A DNA stretch of 64,000 nt, from contig CM025856.1 of assembly GCA_003952965.2 (NCBI GenBank), positions 26,079,005-26,143,004 on the forward strand, in the 5' to 3' direction. The notes below the pieces were generated by a model that was not told where the DNA came from, searched no databases, and saw only the letters and a list, made by a program, of their open reading frames with translations. The position numbers and the translations under genes were made by a program. The stretch comes from Morella rubra (Eukaryota; Streptophyta; Magnoliopsida; Fagales; Myricaceae). This document shows, in pieces, positions 24,899-36,900 of this stretch. How positions within the stretch are numbered: position 1 is the first letter of the stretch; each line of letters opens with the position of its first letter.

Positions 24899-25470
24899 CA
24901 CTTTTCGCGTCAGATAATTCTCAAGCTCGTAGATCCAATGCCCGGAACAAGCGCTAAGTCTGTGGCATTTGCATCTGGTTCACAGTTCAGTGACAGAGGC
25001 GAGCAGTAGATCTGCGAGAATACCGTAACTGTGTGCTGGCAATCGCGCGAGAGTTCATGGATGCGAACTTTGAAGGTGGTTTTTTGAATTCTCTCTTCCT
25101 GGGAATGTGCTTTCAAATTTCACTGAGAGAGAGACGGTGACAGACAGACACAGACAGAGGAATAAATTATTTATTAATTAATTAACTCCTACGAACTTGG
25201 TGATCAATTCGGTTTGGATCGGGAACGGCGGGCCTGATTATTGTGGCGAGCGAGTTCGTGTTTATAATACTTTTTACTCTTTGCATTTGGCTCGCGGTAA
25301 GATCTTAAACCATACTTGATGGTTAAAACATAATTTTTGCTTTAATAAATAAATCAAAACGATTGGAAGTCGAATCGATACCTTTAATCCCAGTTATTTG
25401 TTTCTCTGGGCCACATAACTTTCATAAAAATTGGACTCCATATATGTAAGTGTGGAGAAGAAAGGGACAG
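24899..25470. other. Upstream region of the WRAP73-like locus
   Basis: This should contain the leader and promoter on the minus strand. A CAGA/GA-rich run lies at about 25,120-25,160. No ORF with a recognisable domain is present. Confidence 0.4.
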
Positions 25471-26105
25471 ACCATATGAATTAAGCCAATTTGGCAAGAG
25501 GTTTAAGTTTTCTGGATAACATTTGAGAATTTCCATTATTGTCGAGTTTTCAATTTTTCTCCTTTGCAATGGCGCCAGTTGGATTTGCACGCTCCAAATC
25601 AGTCTTGCATAATATGAAAATAACAAAAGCCAGATGATCCTTAAAATGCCAGAGAGCTTTCACAACTACATGGAATTTTTTAAGGTACCAAAGGGTTAGG
25701 AACTTGACATCTTAGAAGGAATAAATAGTTTAAGCATAAGAAGAAAGGAATAATCGATACCAATCCCATGACATGCTCCAATATCAGACCATATGAATTA
25801 AGCCAATTTGTTTAAGTTGTCTGGATAACATTTGAGAATTTCCATTATTGTCGAGTTTTCAATTTTTCTTAAAATTGTTTATGTATGAATCGATTTTCTA
25901 CTAATTGGATTTTTCTGCACGCTCCAAATCAGTCTTGCATAATATGAAAATAACAAAAGCCTCACGAGATGATCCTTAAAATGCCACCATACTTGAGAGC
26001 TCAGGGCATAAAAGAAAAATTATTCACAACTACATGGAATTTTTTAAGGTACCAAAGGGTTAGTTATACTTATAAAATTTTGAACTTGACATCTTAGAAG
26101 GAATA
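25471..26105. repeat. Tandem duplication of about 0.3 kb with reciprocal small deletions
   Basis: Copy 1 (about 25,471-25,730) and copy 2 (about 25,786-26,105) share several near-identical blocks: ACCATATGAATTAAGCCAAT, the stretch ending TTGTCGAGTTTTCAATTTTT, GCACGCTCCAAATCAGTCTT, AACTACATGGAATTTTTTAA and ACTTGACATCTTAGAAGGAA. Between blocks each copy lacks short pieces found in the other. This fits a duplication followed by independent deletions. Confidence 0.85.
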
Positions 26106-26436
26106 AACCACCGAAACTAGTTTAACTACTGGGCCAATTCCTTTAACTCACAACAATATAATTAATTTTGATAATCTAGAGGACAAACAATAAAAATGAG
26201 ACAACCTTCTCTCATACATCAGGATTAATCCAAGATAACCTCGCAATAAATTAACCATAATTCGCCCCCAAACAGTAACGCAACACACAAAAGTTTTATA
26301 CGGTAAAAGAAGATGGAGTACAAAGCGCAGCATAAAAGTAATTAAAACGAATGAGATACAAACAAAAGATAACAGCTCCAGCCAAAGATCCACCAATCAA
26401 TCTCAGGGGGAATATTAATGAAAGAGAAATTGTCTG

Positions 26437-26766
26437 CTACCAAGACTCTTTAATATCATGCATACTACCCTGCAAAGCTGGTACGCTTTTGTTTCGGGAA
26501 CGAAATGGCTTTTGCATTTTTCCGTACACTCCATTTCGCTTACTTCCAATTTTTGTCAGGGGGATAGATAGGATTACGTTTTGGATTTTGGGTGGTGGTG
26601 GTGGTGAAGTGCAGAGTGAGTCCGGTTGTGAACTCTGCTTTCTCCTAAAATCAACAGAAACAGGATGATCGCAACAGTAATCCTTCCGATTCCTTTGACA
26701 CCCATGGCTTCTCTTCTGGCCTCTTTCAAGTTCGTCTATCTCGTGGAAGTCGAACGCTTTAGTCAT
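26437..26766 (-). CDS. Doubtful small ORF, 109 codons, unknown
   Basis: A frame opens with ATG at 26766 (MTKAFDFHEIDELERGQ) and stops at 26,439-26,437. The product is basic, with a PPPPP run, several Cys and an Arg/Lys-rich tail, and no signal peptide, membrane span or known domain. An (AT)n TATA-like tract at 26,788-26,801 lies only about 25 bases upstream. That would leave almost no leader, which argues against it being this gene's TATA box. The ORF is longer and less AT-biased than its neighbours, but chance is a fair explanation. Confidence 0.25.
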   Translation of the reverse strand: MTKAFDFHEIDELERGQKRSHGCQRNRKDYCCDHPVSVDFRRKQSSQPDSLCTSPPPPPKIQNVILSIPLTKIGSKRNGVYGKMQKPFRSRNKSVPALQGSMHDIKESW

Positions 26767-27529
26767 CGGGTCAACACCTTGTGTGTGGATATATATATAT
26801 AGGAAGATTGATTTGTTTCTACCAATATTTGAGAGAAAAAAAAAAATTCTTATTAAGATAAGGGATATTGGCTTATGGAAGACTAGCCCTGAGTCTATCA
26901 ATAAATTAGGTGTATTTTATCATTCATGCTTTTGGGTATAATGAAAAACGAATAAGCAAATTTGCCCTTGACACCCCCTTTCATAATTGGCTTCTAACGC
27001 TAAATTTGCTGCCAGGATGCACTTGTCTTGAGCAAATTAACTCACGTGTTACTATTGATTTTATATTCATAAATGATTACATTTGAGATATTACATCTAT
27101 AAGTTATATATTTTTAATTTATTATATTTTTCGGTCTATATTTTTTGTCAAATTAAATGAAAATTATCTTTCTATTTTTTGAACAAGGATGATAACATCA
27201 AATTTGAGAAAATTTCGCCTGGTGGGTAGTGTTTTTTCCTTTAAATTATTTATTTTCTTTTTGTAAAGATTTTTTTCCTTTGGCTTTAGCCGGTGATTTG
27301 TTGGTTTTAATTTTTAGTTTTGACACGTGGGGTAGTTTTTTTTTTTTAAATATTATTTTTTCTGTATTGTTTGTTTTAAATTGTTTCATTTGGCTTTAGT
27401 TCGTGTTTTTTATTTTTGGGTTTTTATTTTTAGTTTTTGACACGTGGTTTATCACGTGTCAAGTCCTCAGTGATACAACATATGACAGGTAACATTATTT
27501 TTTATTTTCTTCTAAGCTATAACAATGTA

Positions 27530-28040
27530 ATGCGTTTGGTTTTAACATTTTAATAAAATTTTGTTAAAATTTTGTGTTGGTGTTAAAAAAGAGTTGGTAT
27601 TAAAATTGATGAATGAGTGATAAAAGTAAGTAAAATTTTGAAATGTGTTTGATAAAAAGTAAAATTTTAATAAAATTTTTAGTTGCATTATAAATGCTAA
27701 AATCCATAAACCTACCTATATTTTATTTTGAGCTAAAAATCAGTTTCATTTTAAACTTTCCAACGTGTGCGTGTTTTTTTTAAATAGATTTATTTTTAGT
27801 TTCTTTGTTTGGGCCAATTTTGGGCTGAAAAAATCATGGGCATCTTCGTGTTGAGCTTTATTGTAGGATTTGTATCTTATGTTTATTTTTACAATCCAAA
27901 CATCACAGCATACGCATATTTTAATATAATACTTTATTACATTTTTTACACACATCAATCCTTTTTAATAATTTCTGCACGTATATCAATACAATTTTAA
28001 CATCACCTAAGTATTCACAATTTTATTAAAATCTTAAAAA
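27530..28040. repeat. AT-rich MITE-like block
   Basis: A low-complexity stretch of repeated AAAATTTTG/TAAAATTTT words starts with GCGTTTGGTTTTAAC and ends near a run of similar AT words around 28,040. It resembles the AT-rich, TTTGG-edged blocks in the UTP10 introns, but no clean terminal inverted repeats or target duplications were established. Confidence 0.35.
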
Positions 28041-28189
28041 TTTCATGAAAACGAATATCACCCATGCATTTTGGGTACTGGTCGATATTATTCTTTTATG
28101 TCCCATTTAATTTTTTAGTAAAAAAACTCTATCGCATTTCTTAGAGAATGATTAATTATAGGAACAATAATAATAAAAAAAAACACAGA

Positions 28190-28375
28190 TTCGACTCGGC
28201 GAAAACCCTGGCAACGCAAACAGACAAAACCGCACCTCGCAAAGAGTTTTAACGCTAGGGTTTAAGCCACGCAAGCGGTTCTTTCTCCCTTCCGCCCTCG
28301 AGATTACTCATTCCTCCGGCATTCTCTGAAACCTCTTCGTCTGGTTTTCATTTTTGTTTGTGATACCGAAGATCA
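28190..28375 (+). promoter_or_regulatory. UTP10 promoter and leader with telo-box-like motifs
   Basis: Just upstream of the UTP10 ATG are AAAACCCTGG at about 28,202 and CTAGGGTTTAAG at about 28,256, the latter being AAACCCTAG on the other strand. Such telo-box motifs are known in promoters of plant ribosomal protein and ribosome biogenesis genes, which fits the gene. A TGGGCC (site II type) motif lies further up at about 27,810. The exact transcription start is unknown. Confidence 0.5.
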
Positions 28376-31300
28376 ATGGCTACCTCCCTAGCCGCACAGT
28401 TACAAGCAATTAAGTCGTTGGGACCAGGAGAGTCACAGCCGCTCAAGAGGCCCTTCACTCGGCCGTCGATTCTCTACGATCCCAAAGAAGCCGCTGACAT
28501 AGATGTTGATACTATACTTGCCATTGCGCTTCAAGGTTAGGCCAAGACAATGGAAGTTTACCCGTCTTTTCTGTTTGGTTCTGGGGAAAATTAAGAATAG
28601 AATTGTGGAAGAAAAATTTAATTTGATAGTTTTTACCCCTGTCTGGAGCCATTTTCATTGGCAATGTTGAAGTTTTGGAAGTAGTTTTTTTGGCGAAGTT
28701 TTTTATTCGATAAAGAAAATGGGTGGGAACTTTTTTGTTAATTGAGTTGGTTGAAGAATTGGGACGCATTTATCCCAGGATCCAGTGATTGTTTGTGGAG
28801 CTAACCGGGCAAAGAGATATGGAAAGTTCTGTTGTTTCTTTGGTCATCTGAATATTCCGTCCTACCAAAATAATTATGCTTTTCAGTTGGTCGGTTTTCA
28901 GATTATTGCTATCAATTTACTATCAGTTTCTTTTTTTTCTGTTTCATATTATTGCTGTTTATTTGCTATTCTTTGGTTTTTTAGGTCTGGAGGTTCTTAT
29001 AAGCACGGATGAGCGTTTCAGAAATTACAAGAATGATTTGTTTAGCCATAAAAGCAGGGAATTGGATAGGGATTTGATGAGCATAGAGGAAAACAATCTT
29101 ATTGACGCCTCAATCAGTTCATACTTACGGTTATTATCAGGTTATCTTCAACTTCCTCCATCACAGAGGACGCTTGAGTACTTGATACGCAGATACAAGT
29201 AAACGCTTCTTCAACTACTACAGTCTATTATGTTTGTTTTTCCTAACCTTTTATTATTTAATTTTTGCAGTAGTAATGTGACATAGGTTAGAATTGCAGG
29301 GTCCATGTTTACAATTTCGAGGAATTGATCTTATGTGCTTTGCCATACCATGACACCCATGCATTTGTTCGAATAGTGCAGTTAATTGACACGAGGTTTG
29401 GAAGTTTCTATTTTTATATACTGTATGCTTTTGTACGTTTATTTATATAATGGAGTCTGATAATTTCACTCACTGTCATGTAGAAATAGTAAATGGAAGT
29501 TTCTTGATGGTGTGAAAACCTCAGGTGCACCACCACCCAGAAAGGTTATAGTGCAGCAATGTATTCGGGATAAGGGGGTTTTGGAGGCTATATGCAACCA
29601 TGTGAGTTTTTACTTCAGATGTAATCTATTTTTCAATTAGTGTGGAGTCATAATGGTGAAATGTTCTGCTACAGGCGTCTCTGTCTAAGAAATATCAGCC
29701 TTCAAGGTTCATGATCAGCTTTTGCACAGCAGTGGTTGTCGAAGCTTTGGGTTCTATTACAAATCTTGATGGTGATATTATAAAGAGAATCCTTCCATTT
29801 GTCTTTTCTGGACTTTCGTCTGCCACAAAAGGAGGGACAGATCACAAGGTAGGGTATAAAACCATTGTCCTTAAATGGAAGTAGACTTTTGTTTAACCAT
29901 CTTAGCTGTTTTTCTGCACAATATTTCCAAGGGAATGAACTGGGGCTTACAAATTCTGTTATATCATTTATTATCAACTTAGGTATTCAAGTTGTGTGAC
30001 TGTTCTGGATGGGGGTTATATGCCACCAACTTGTATGGTCATTGATTTAATAGGACCAACTTGTATGGTCATTGATTTAATAGGAATAATTTTTGCATTC
30101 TATAGTGTTGTGCTTCTTTTTTTTATAACATCGCAAAAACTTGTGCTGTTTCTGCTGAACGAACACATCTGTAATCCTTTCTTTTTCCAGACTGGCTAGA
30201 TTTCCAAAAAAATAATTCAATTAATTTTGATTCAAGTAAAAGGAGTTTCGTCATTCTACTATATGTATGTTGTCTTATTTTGTCCATATCATTAACTGTT
30301 CTGTGCGTGGTTCTATAAGTTCAAATATAGTCATCTTCTTCATGTCAAGTGTGAAATGTGGCTGCCAAACAAAACAAAAAGGCAAAAAGGAAAAAAACTC
30401 TTGAGCCATGGGTTAAAATGCGTTTTTAAATGTTAAAATTGAAAAGGATTCTTGTATATGTAGGCTGGTGCTCTGATGATTGTTGGTTTACTAGCAAGTA
30501 AAGTTGCTTTGTCCCCAAAACTTGTCAATAGTCTGATCCGGTCAATTGCTGAGATTGCTCGGGAGAATGCAAAAGAGTCAACTGATTTGCAATGGCTTCG
30601 GTTGTCACTTATGGCGTTAATCAATCTTGTTCAGGTACCTGTTTTTATGCCATTAACTTTTGAGTTACTTAAAACTTAGAAGCTCGAGTCAATTTTTTTG
30701 CACTTATGCTATGTCCTTTTCGAATTGAGCTGCAACAATTTTGCTACGTCTTATAGGTATTTTCCCTGGTTAAGATTTGTATATTAAATAATATTATTAT
30801 TTTCCTAATTTCTTTGTAGTTACTATAGTCTATGTGTTTTGCGGTTATTGTGTACAAATGATGGCTTGCTTGATTTCATATGTAATATATTCGCCAAGGT
30901 GTTGTTAGAAGTGATGTTACTTGAAATCCTCCCCATTGCATCCTAATTCACTAGAAATATTGGCCATTTGAAGATCACTCTCACCTGATGATCAAGCGTA
31001 CTTTTTGCTTGACAGTTTCCAACGGTAGTCAAGAGGTGTTCCTCTATGCAGAGCTTATAATTGTCTAGATATTTGAACGGTTTTTGTATCTCTTTGTTAT
31101 GGTTTCTTCTCTTTCAATCAAGTTTGTGTCTCAAGGTACTCTCAGCACCCCTGTAAAAAGGTTTCTTTTAGTAGTCGCTTGTACTTAGGTGTTGTTTGGA
31201 AAGTACTTATAAAAAAAAAAAGGTGTTGTTTGGAAAGCAAACATTTTAAGAATTTTGAGTTTGTAGGAGAAAATTTTTGAGGTTGACTTTTTATGGTGTT

Positions 31301-33877
31301 TGTAAAAAAGTTGGTTAAAAAGTTGAGGATGTTTGATTGTAGAATGATTTTTATTGGAATTTGTTAAAAAGTGAGGAGAGAGAAGATTTGATAGATTTTT
31401 TTAATGAAAAAGTAATGGAGTTTGTTGAAAAGTAAAGAGAGAGAATATCTTATGTATTTTTTTTTTAATGAGAATGTATTGAAGTTGGTGTGAAAAGGTG
31501 GTGAAATTTGTGTAAAATTTTGAGTTTTTGATTTTTTTTCATAAAAGTTGAAAATATTATCCAAACTTGACCTTAGGGTGGATATCCTGTTGTGCTTATC
31601 TTATCTTCAAGAGCATTACTTCCGGAGCTTGATAGCATCAGATACTGTTCTAATTCATCTTTAGTTTTTAATTCCAAAGCATATGAGCTTACTTTCTAAC
31701 TGGTGACCTCAGATTTGGAAACAAGTTGCTTTGCCTTATCAAGAGTAATGAAGAGAACTTAAAGTTTCCTCATCCTTTTCTCTTAAATAATTTTTAGCTA
31801 TTATTTTTCCCCATCATAGTTGAGCTTGGTCCTTGGGATGGCTTCAAGCAGCAAGTTCTTTTTATTTATTTAATTCAATTGAGTTGTTCGTAGTTATCTT
31901 TTCTGCATTCTGTGCCAATTTACCTGCTTTTTGGACTATGGTTCTATCAATTACATATTGGAGGAATGATCTTGGTGTCAGAGATTAGTTATAATTTCCA
32001 AAATTTTCTGTGACCGTTGAATTCTTAGGTGTGAACTCGAATCATGTCTTCAACTGGATTGTTTGATTCTCATGATTTAAGGTTTTGCCTCAATTGGATT
32101 TTCCTTTATAAATCTGATGAGTTTATGTTATTGCCTTGTATTTGTTCATTGTATATTGTGTTTCCTCGGGTTTGAGGTTGTAAGAGAAAGCAATTAAAGG
32201 CATAAATAGAAGTTCAGGGACCAAATAGGAACCACCCGCTAAGTTGGTGGCTGGAAAGATGTAGTTGGCCTAGTCTTTTTAAGTAAGTCTTTCTCTTCTA
32301 GTTCTAAATAGAGTTTATTCTCAACTAGAGGAAAGTAGGCTTATCGTTTTTCTTAGCTTTATTACAGATGTGTTGATATTTATTGGAGTATGTGTATCAT
32401 AAGAGAGAGAGACCATCATTTTCTTGACTTGACTGGTTAAAGTTTTTTTTTTATTTTTTGATAAGTAACTTGACTGGTTAAAGTTATTGGCTTCGTATCT
32501 TTATGGCGGTATTGGGTTGGTTTTTTTCCGTTGGAGCTTATGTCCCTAAGGTCAAGGATGCTGCTAACTTTTGTGTCTCCATTTCAGAGTTTATTTTTTG
32601 TTGTTTCTGATACTGTATTGAGTTCTTATATTTTGTTGCATACGTTTTTTTGTTTAGTTTTGTTTTGAACTTTTCTAATTTTGGTTTGCATAATATTTGT
32701 CAGATGCAATCTCTTGATATGTTTCCAAGGAAAGCTTTGGAGATTTTGAAGGAAATAAGGTATTCCTTACTGCATTAAACATTTTTGAGGGTGTGAAATA
32801 TTTAATGTGTCGGGTAAGCTAGTTTTACATTATCGAGGGTATGAAATACTTAAATATGTTGGCTTGTTTTTTGTTTTCTATCTTCTAAGATTCTTTTGTG
32901 CTCTCTCCCTTTTGTAGGGATTTAGCTGTGGTCCTTATGGCCTGTCTAAGGAGTTCAATATTGATAGATTCCTTTCTATGCTTTTGGAGGCCCTGGTTGA
33001 TTGCTGGTGGGATTGTTGTTTGCAATTGCCTACTTAGATGTCACTTCTCTTTCTCAGCATTTGTGACTGATGATCACTCATTTGCAGCGCTTCTGATGAA
33101 TTGTGCCTTTTGGCTTTGGTCTCAATAATAGAGACAGTTCCTGTAAAGGATTTAGTTGTCCAGATGGTCAGTAAGGTGCTATTGTCCTGCTTGAGATTGT
33201 CACAAAAGATTACTAATCCAGCATCATCTGAATCTGGTATGGTACCACATTTCTTGTTTGCTTCTATGCCACCAACTGCATATTGTAATTTCTCAAATGT
33301 ATGTATATTGTTCTTATGTTAATTTCATCTGCTCTCATAATCTTTCATTGTTACTATATGTCCTTCCAGTAGTGCATCCTCAGATGTGCAGCTTTACTTT
33401 TTTTTTTTTCTGCTTAATTCATATCCTAATTTTTGTTGTTTGAACAAGTATCATTAGACGGCTATTCTTTTTTCTCACCATTTTTTTTTCTTTCTTTCTA
33501 ATTTGTAATAGGAATGTGGGCAAAGAAAATTTTGGCAGTTGTGGATAAGCATTATCCATCTGAACTACGTGGTGCAGTTCGGAAGTTCCTTGAGGTTTCT
33601 TGACCAAACGTTCTCTTTTTTCTCTTTCTCTTTCTTTTGTGGATTGGCTTTCCAAATGTCTGATCTATTGGCCTTTTTCAAATTGCAATCTAAGAGAGGG
33701 GAGTCGACATATGAGATATTGGTGAAAGTGCTGGACACAAAAACAGATATGTCACTGCAGATACCAGATTCAAAACTTTGGTTTGGTTTGCATCATCCAA
33801 AGGTATTTGTGCAACTTCTGGTGTTGAGATTGTTTCTCTTTTCTATTTGCTAATACTTCTGCTTTAATGCTCTTGAA

Positions 33878-33908
<31 letters not shown>

Positions 33909-36900
33909 CCCATTTTGGAATTCTTATTTGTCTCTGTTAATGTGAAATAGGCTGCAGTCCGATGTGCTACACTGTCAGGTTTAAAATCCTCTGGAATTCT
34001 GAAAGCTAAGGCTGTTAATCCACAGGTAGTTTCTAGTAGTGCAGACATTATAAAATTTACATCTCTCTGTTTGTGTGTATTTCCCATTATAAAATGAGAA
34101 CATGCAGCAAAGAATGTGATTTTGGAGAGGGGTTTATGAAATCATTTCCGCATATGGAAGTATTGTTCAGTTGGATGACAAAATTGTAGGTTCAAAATCT
34201 TCTGCTTTTACTCCTAATTTTCTTCTGTCTTGGATCAGAGTCTTGTAACTATTCAGGATGCCATATTACGCCAACTTCACGATGATGATCTAACTGTGGT
34301 TCGGGCAGCTCTCTCTTTAGATGGATTGTGTGATATATTAAGTGATTCTGATCTTCTTAAAGAATTGGAGTATGTGTTTAAAAGATGTGTTGGCATTCTA
34401 ATGTCAGGTGCGTATCATAGACACTACATGCCCTGGACTCAATTCTTTTATTCTATATGTTTACTGTCTCAGTCAATGCATCAATATGGTTCTTTTACTC
34501 TTCTAGAATGGAGGCACGTGATGCTCTTGGCAACATTTGCCATTCCAATTTTAGGTTTCAGTGCCTCTGTAATTTATTGGCACCTGCTTACGTTTGTCAA
34601 AACTTCTGGTTCAAAAGAGGGTAAAGCCTATATCTGGTGCTAGTTTCATGGGGTTTCCATGGATGTCAAAACTGATGGTTCAAAAAGGGATTAAAGCCTA
34701 TATCTGATGCTAGTTTTATGGGGTTTCCATGGATGGCCTATTGCATTCAGAACTAAAATTAACTTCAATGGGTGGGTTCTGATTCCATTTCTTATTTGTA
34801 TCAACTTCCGCAATTAACCCTGCACTACATCTGAATTATGGTTCCAAATTAGGATTATTAATTTTAATGACCAAAGTTGTTGTTAACCTAAGTTCTTTTC
34901 CCTATTGGAGAAAGAAGAAAATTGATTCAGGAAGCACAGACGAATTGACAGGATAGAGGATTGTAGTTAGTATGGACAGCTGATTGGTAATGTTTTGGGA
35001 GTCAACTTATGCTGTAGTTTTGTCATGCTTTTTGAGAAAGAAATTGCAATTTGGGGCCATGGGTACATGTTTGGGGTCTAAGTGAATTTATACCTTTATT
35101 TTTTTCTTTCATTTTTCATATCAAATTGCTATATTTGAAGTTATTGCATCCACACCATCGAACGAAAAATTTCATTTGCGATACAATGCTGCCATACTTA
35201 AGTACATGTTTCATTTCTCATATTATTTCCATTTTTAGGTTCGTCAGTAAATGCTAGTGTAGCTGTTGATATTGCTGTCGCATGCCTGAAGAATGCCAAC
35301 TCAAACTTCCATCATAATGATGATTATCTGAAGACATTTTCTGCTTTGCTGTTTCCTCTTCTCTTAATTCTACCGAAGGTTTCTGTTCTTTTGTCTTGAC
35401 CTTATGTTTAATTTTCTAAGGTTCCTGGCTTGGCATGAATCAGGTGTCTTGTACTTTATATTCCTACTTTCGTGGATTTTGGTCCTCAATTTTTCTATTT
35501 TACTACCTGCAGACACAGAAGTTGAATATGAATGCTTTGCAATTAGCCAAGGAAGTAAAATGGCCACTTTACCAGGATCTTGCTGGTGCCCCCAGCACAG
35601 AAATGGTAATATCTATTTGTGAGATTTTGCTTGCTCAGCTCTATTAATCAAGTCTTTATGTCTGCTAAGGCACATGGACAGAGTTGATAGCTAATTTCTA
35701 TGTCTAGATTTTTCCTGAATTTCCACAAATAAGAGAAAATCTGATTTAACTCTATGGATGCATGTGTATTGATGAAAGTGGGGTAAAATACGGGAGGGGT
35801 ATATACAGGCTTTGCCTGTGTTTTTTCTGTATATGTTAAACTAATTAGTGTCTACCTGGTGGTGTATAGGCATAATGTAACGAACCACTTTCGTTGTACC
35901 TTGTTTTGTTTGCGAACTTATGTTGATGAAGCAGTAATGTAGTGTGGCAATGTTCTACTTAATAGGAGCAAGAGTGATTTACAATCAGTCAAATGGGAAA
36001 TGAAATGTTTTCTGAAAGTCTACCTTAGAAATTGCAATTTATATTGTTGGACAATGCATTTATAAAACTAAGACCAGCTACTTTAATGTATAGAATTGGG
36101 AATGTGCACCTTGATGAGATGGCTTGTTTGACTCATAAGATAATATCGTATGAGAGCCTTGGATGGTTTCGCTCTCAGTTTCTATAAAGTTGTTCCTTTG
36201 AATTTTAACTAAGTAATGCATAACATCATTTTTTTTCTAGTCCTACTTGAAATTTCATTTCTCTGGACTTGGACCATGTTTTCCAAGCCAAAGACAATAG
36301 CCTAGCCCAGGTTTGGCAGATATTTTATAGTGCATTGCTAGCTCCACTGTTCAATTGTGTTTTATCTCTAAAGGGTATTCTTTATCAATGGGGTCTCTAG
36401 GATATGGTGTTATTCATGGTAATTTAATTTTGGCTCCTTTGACATCCTCAGGGCACCTTTAATTTTCTTTATTCGTGTCCATCTTAGAAATCTTTCTATT
36501 GGTTTTTTTTACTTGGTCATTTATTTTTTCTTCCATTTGGAAAGTGTCCTAGTTGGCTCTCATGAAGTTGTGTATGAAGTGCAGACACTGCAGCCTGGAA
36601 ATCTTTCTTCAATTAACATGAATACGGTTACCAGTTTGGCGGAGACTTTTTTGATGCAACCTGAAGAATATATGGCTTGGCTTGTCAATAGTAGTAATGA
36701 TTTTGCGTTGTCAAAGACCCTTTTCTTTTTGATTCTGATGCAGTCATTTGCGGTGCAAAGTGGTATGTTTTCTCTTTTGACTTTCGCTTACGAACTGACT
36801 TTTGTTTGTTCTCTTTCGACGCCTGTTACACTTCTTCTTTTTCAACTTTAGGCGACGCTGTTAAATGTATTTAAGAAGGAATTGTGGTAGTCAGTTTGAC

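Noticed and set aside
32898..33128. A 76-codon open frame across UTP10 exon 8, intron 8 and exon 9
   Set aside because: It stays open only because of the apparent one-base deletion with intron retained; the conserved residues lie in the other frame.
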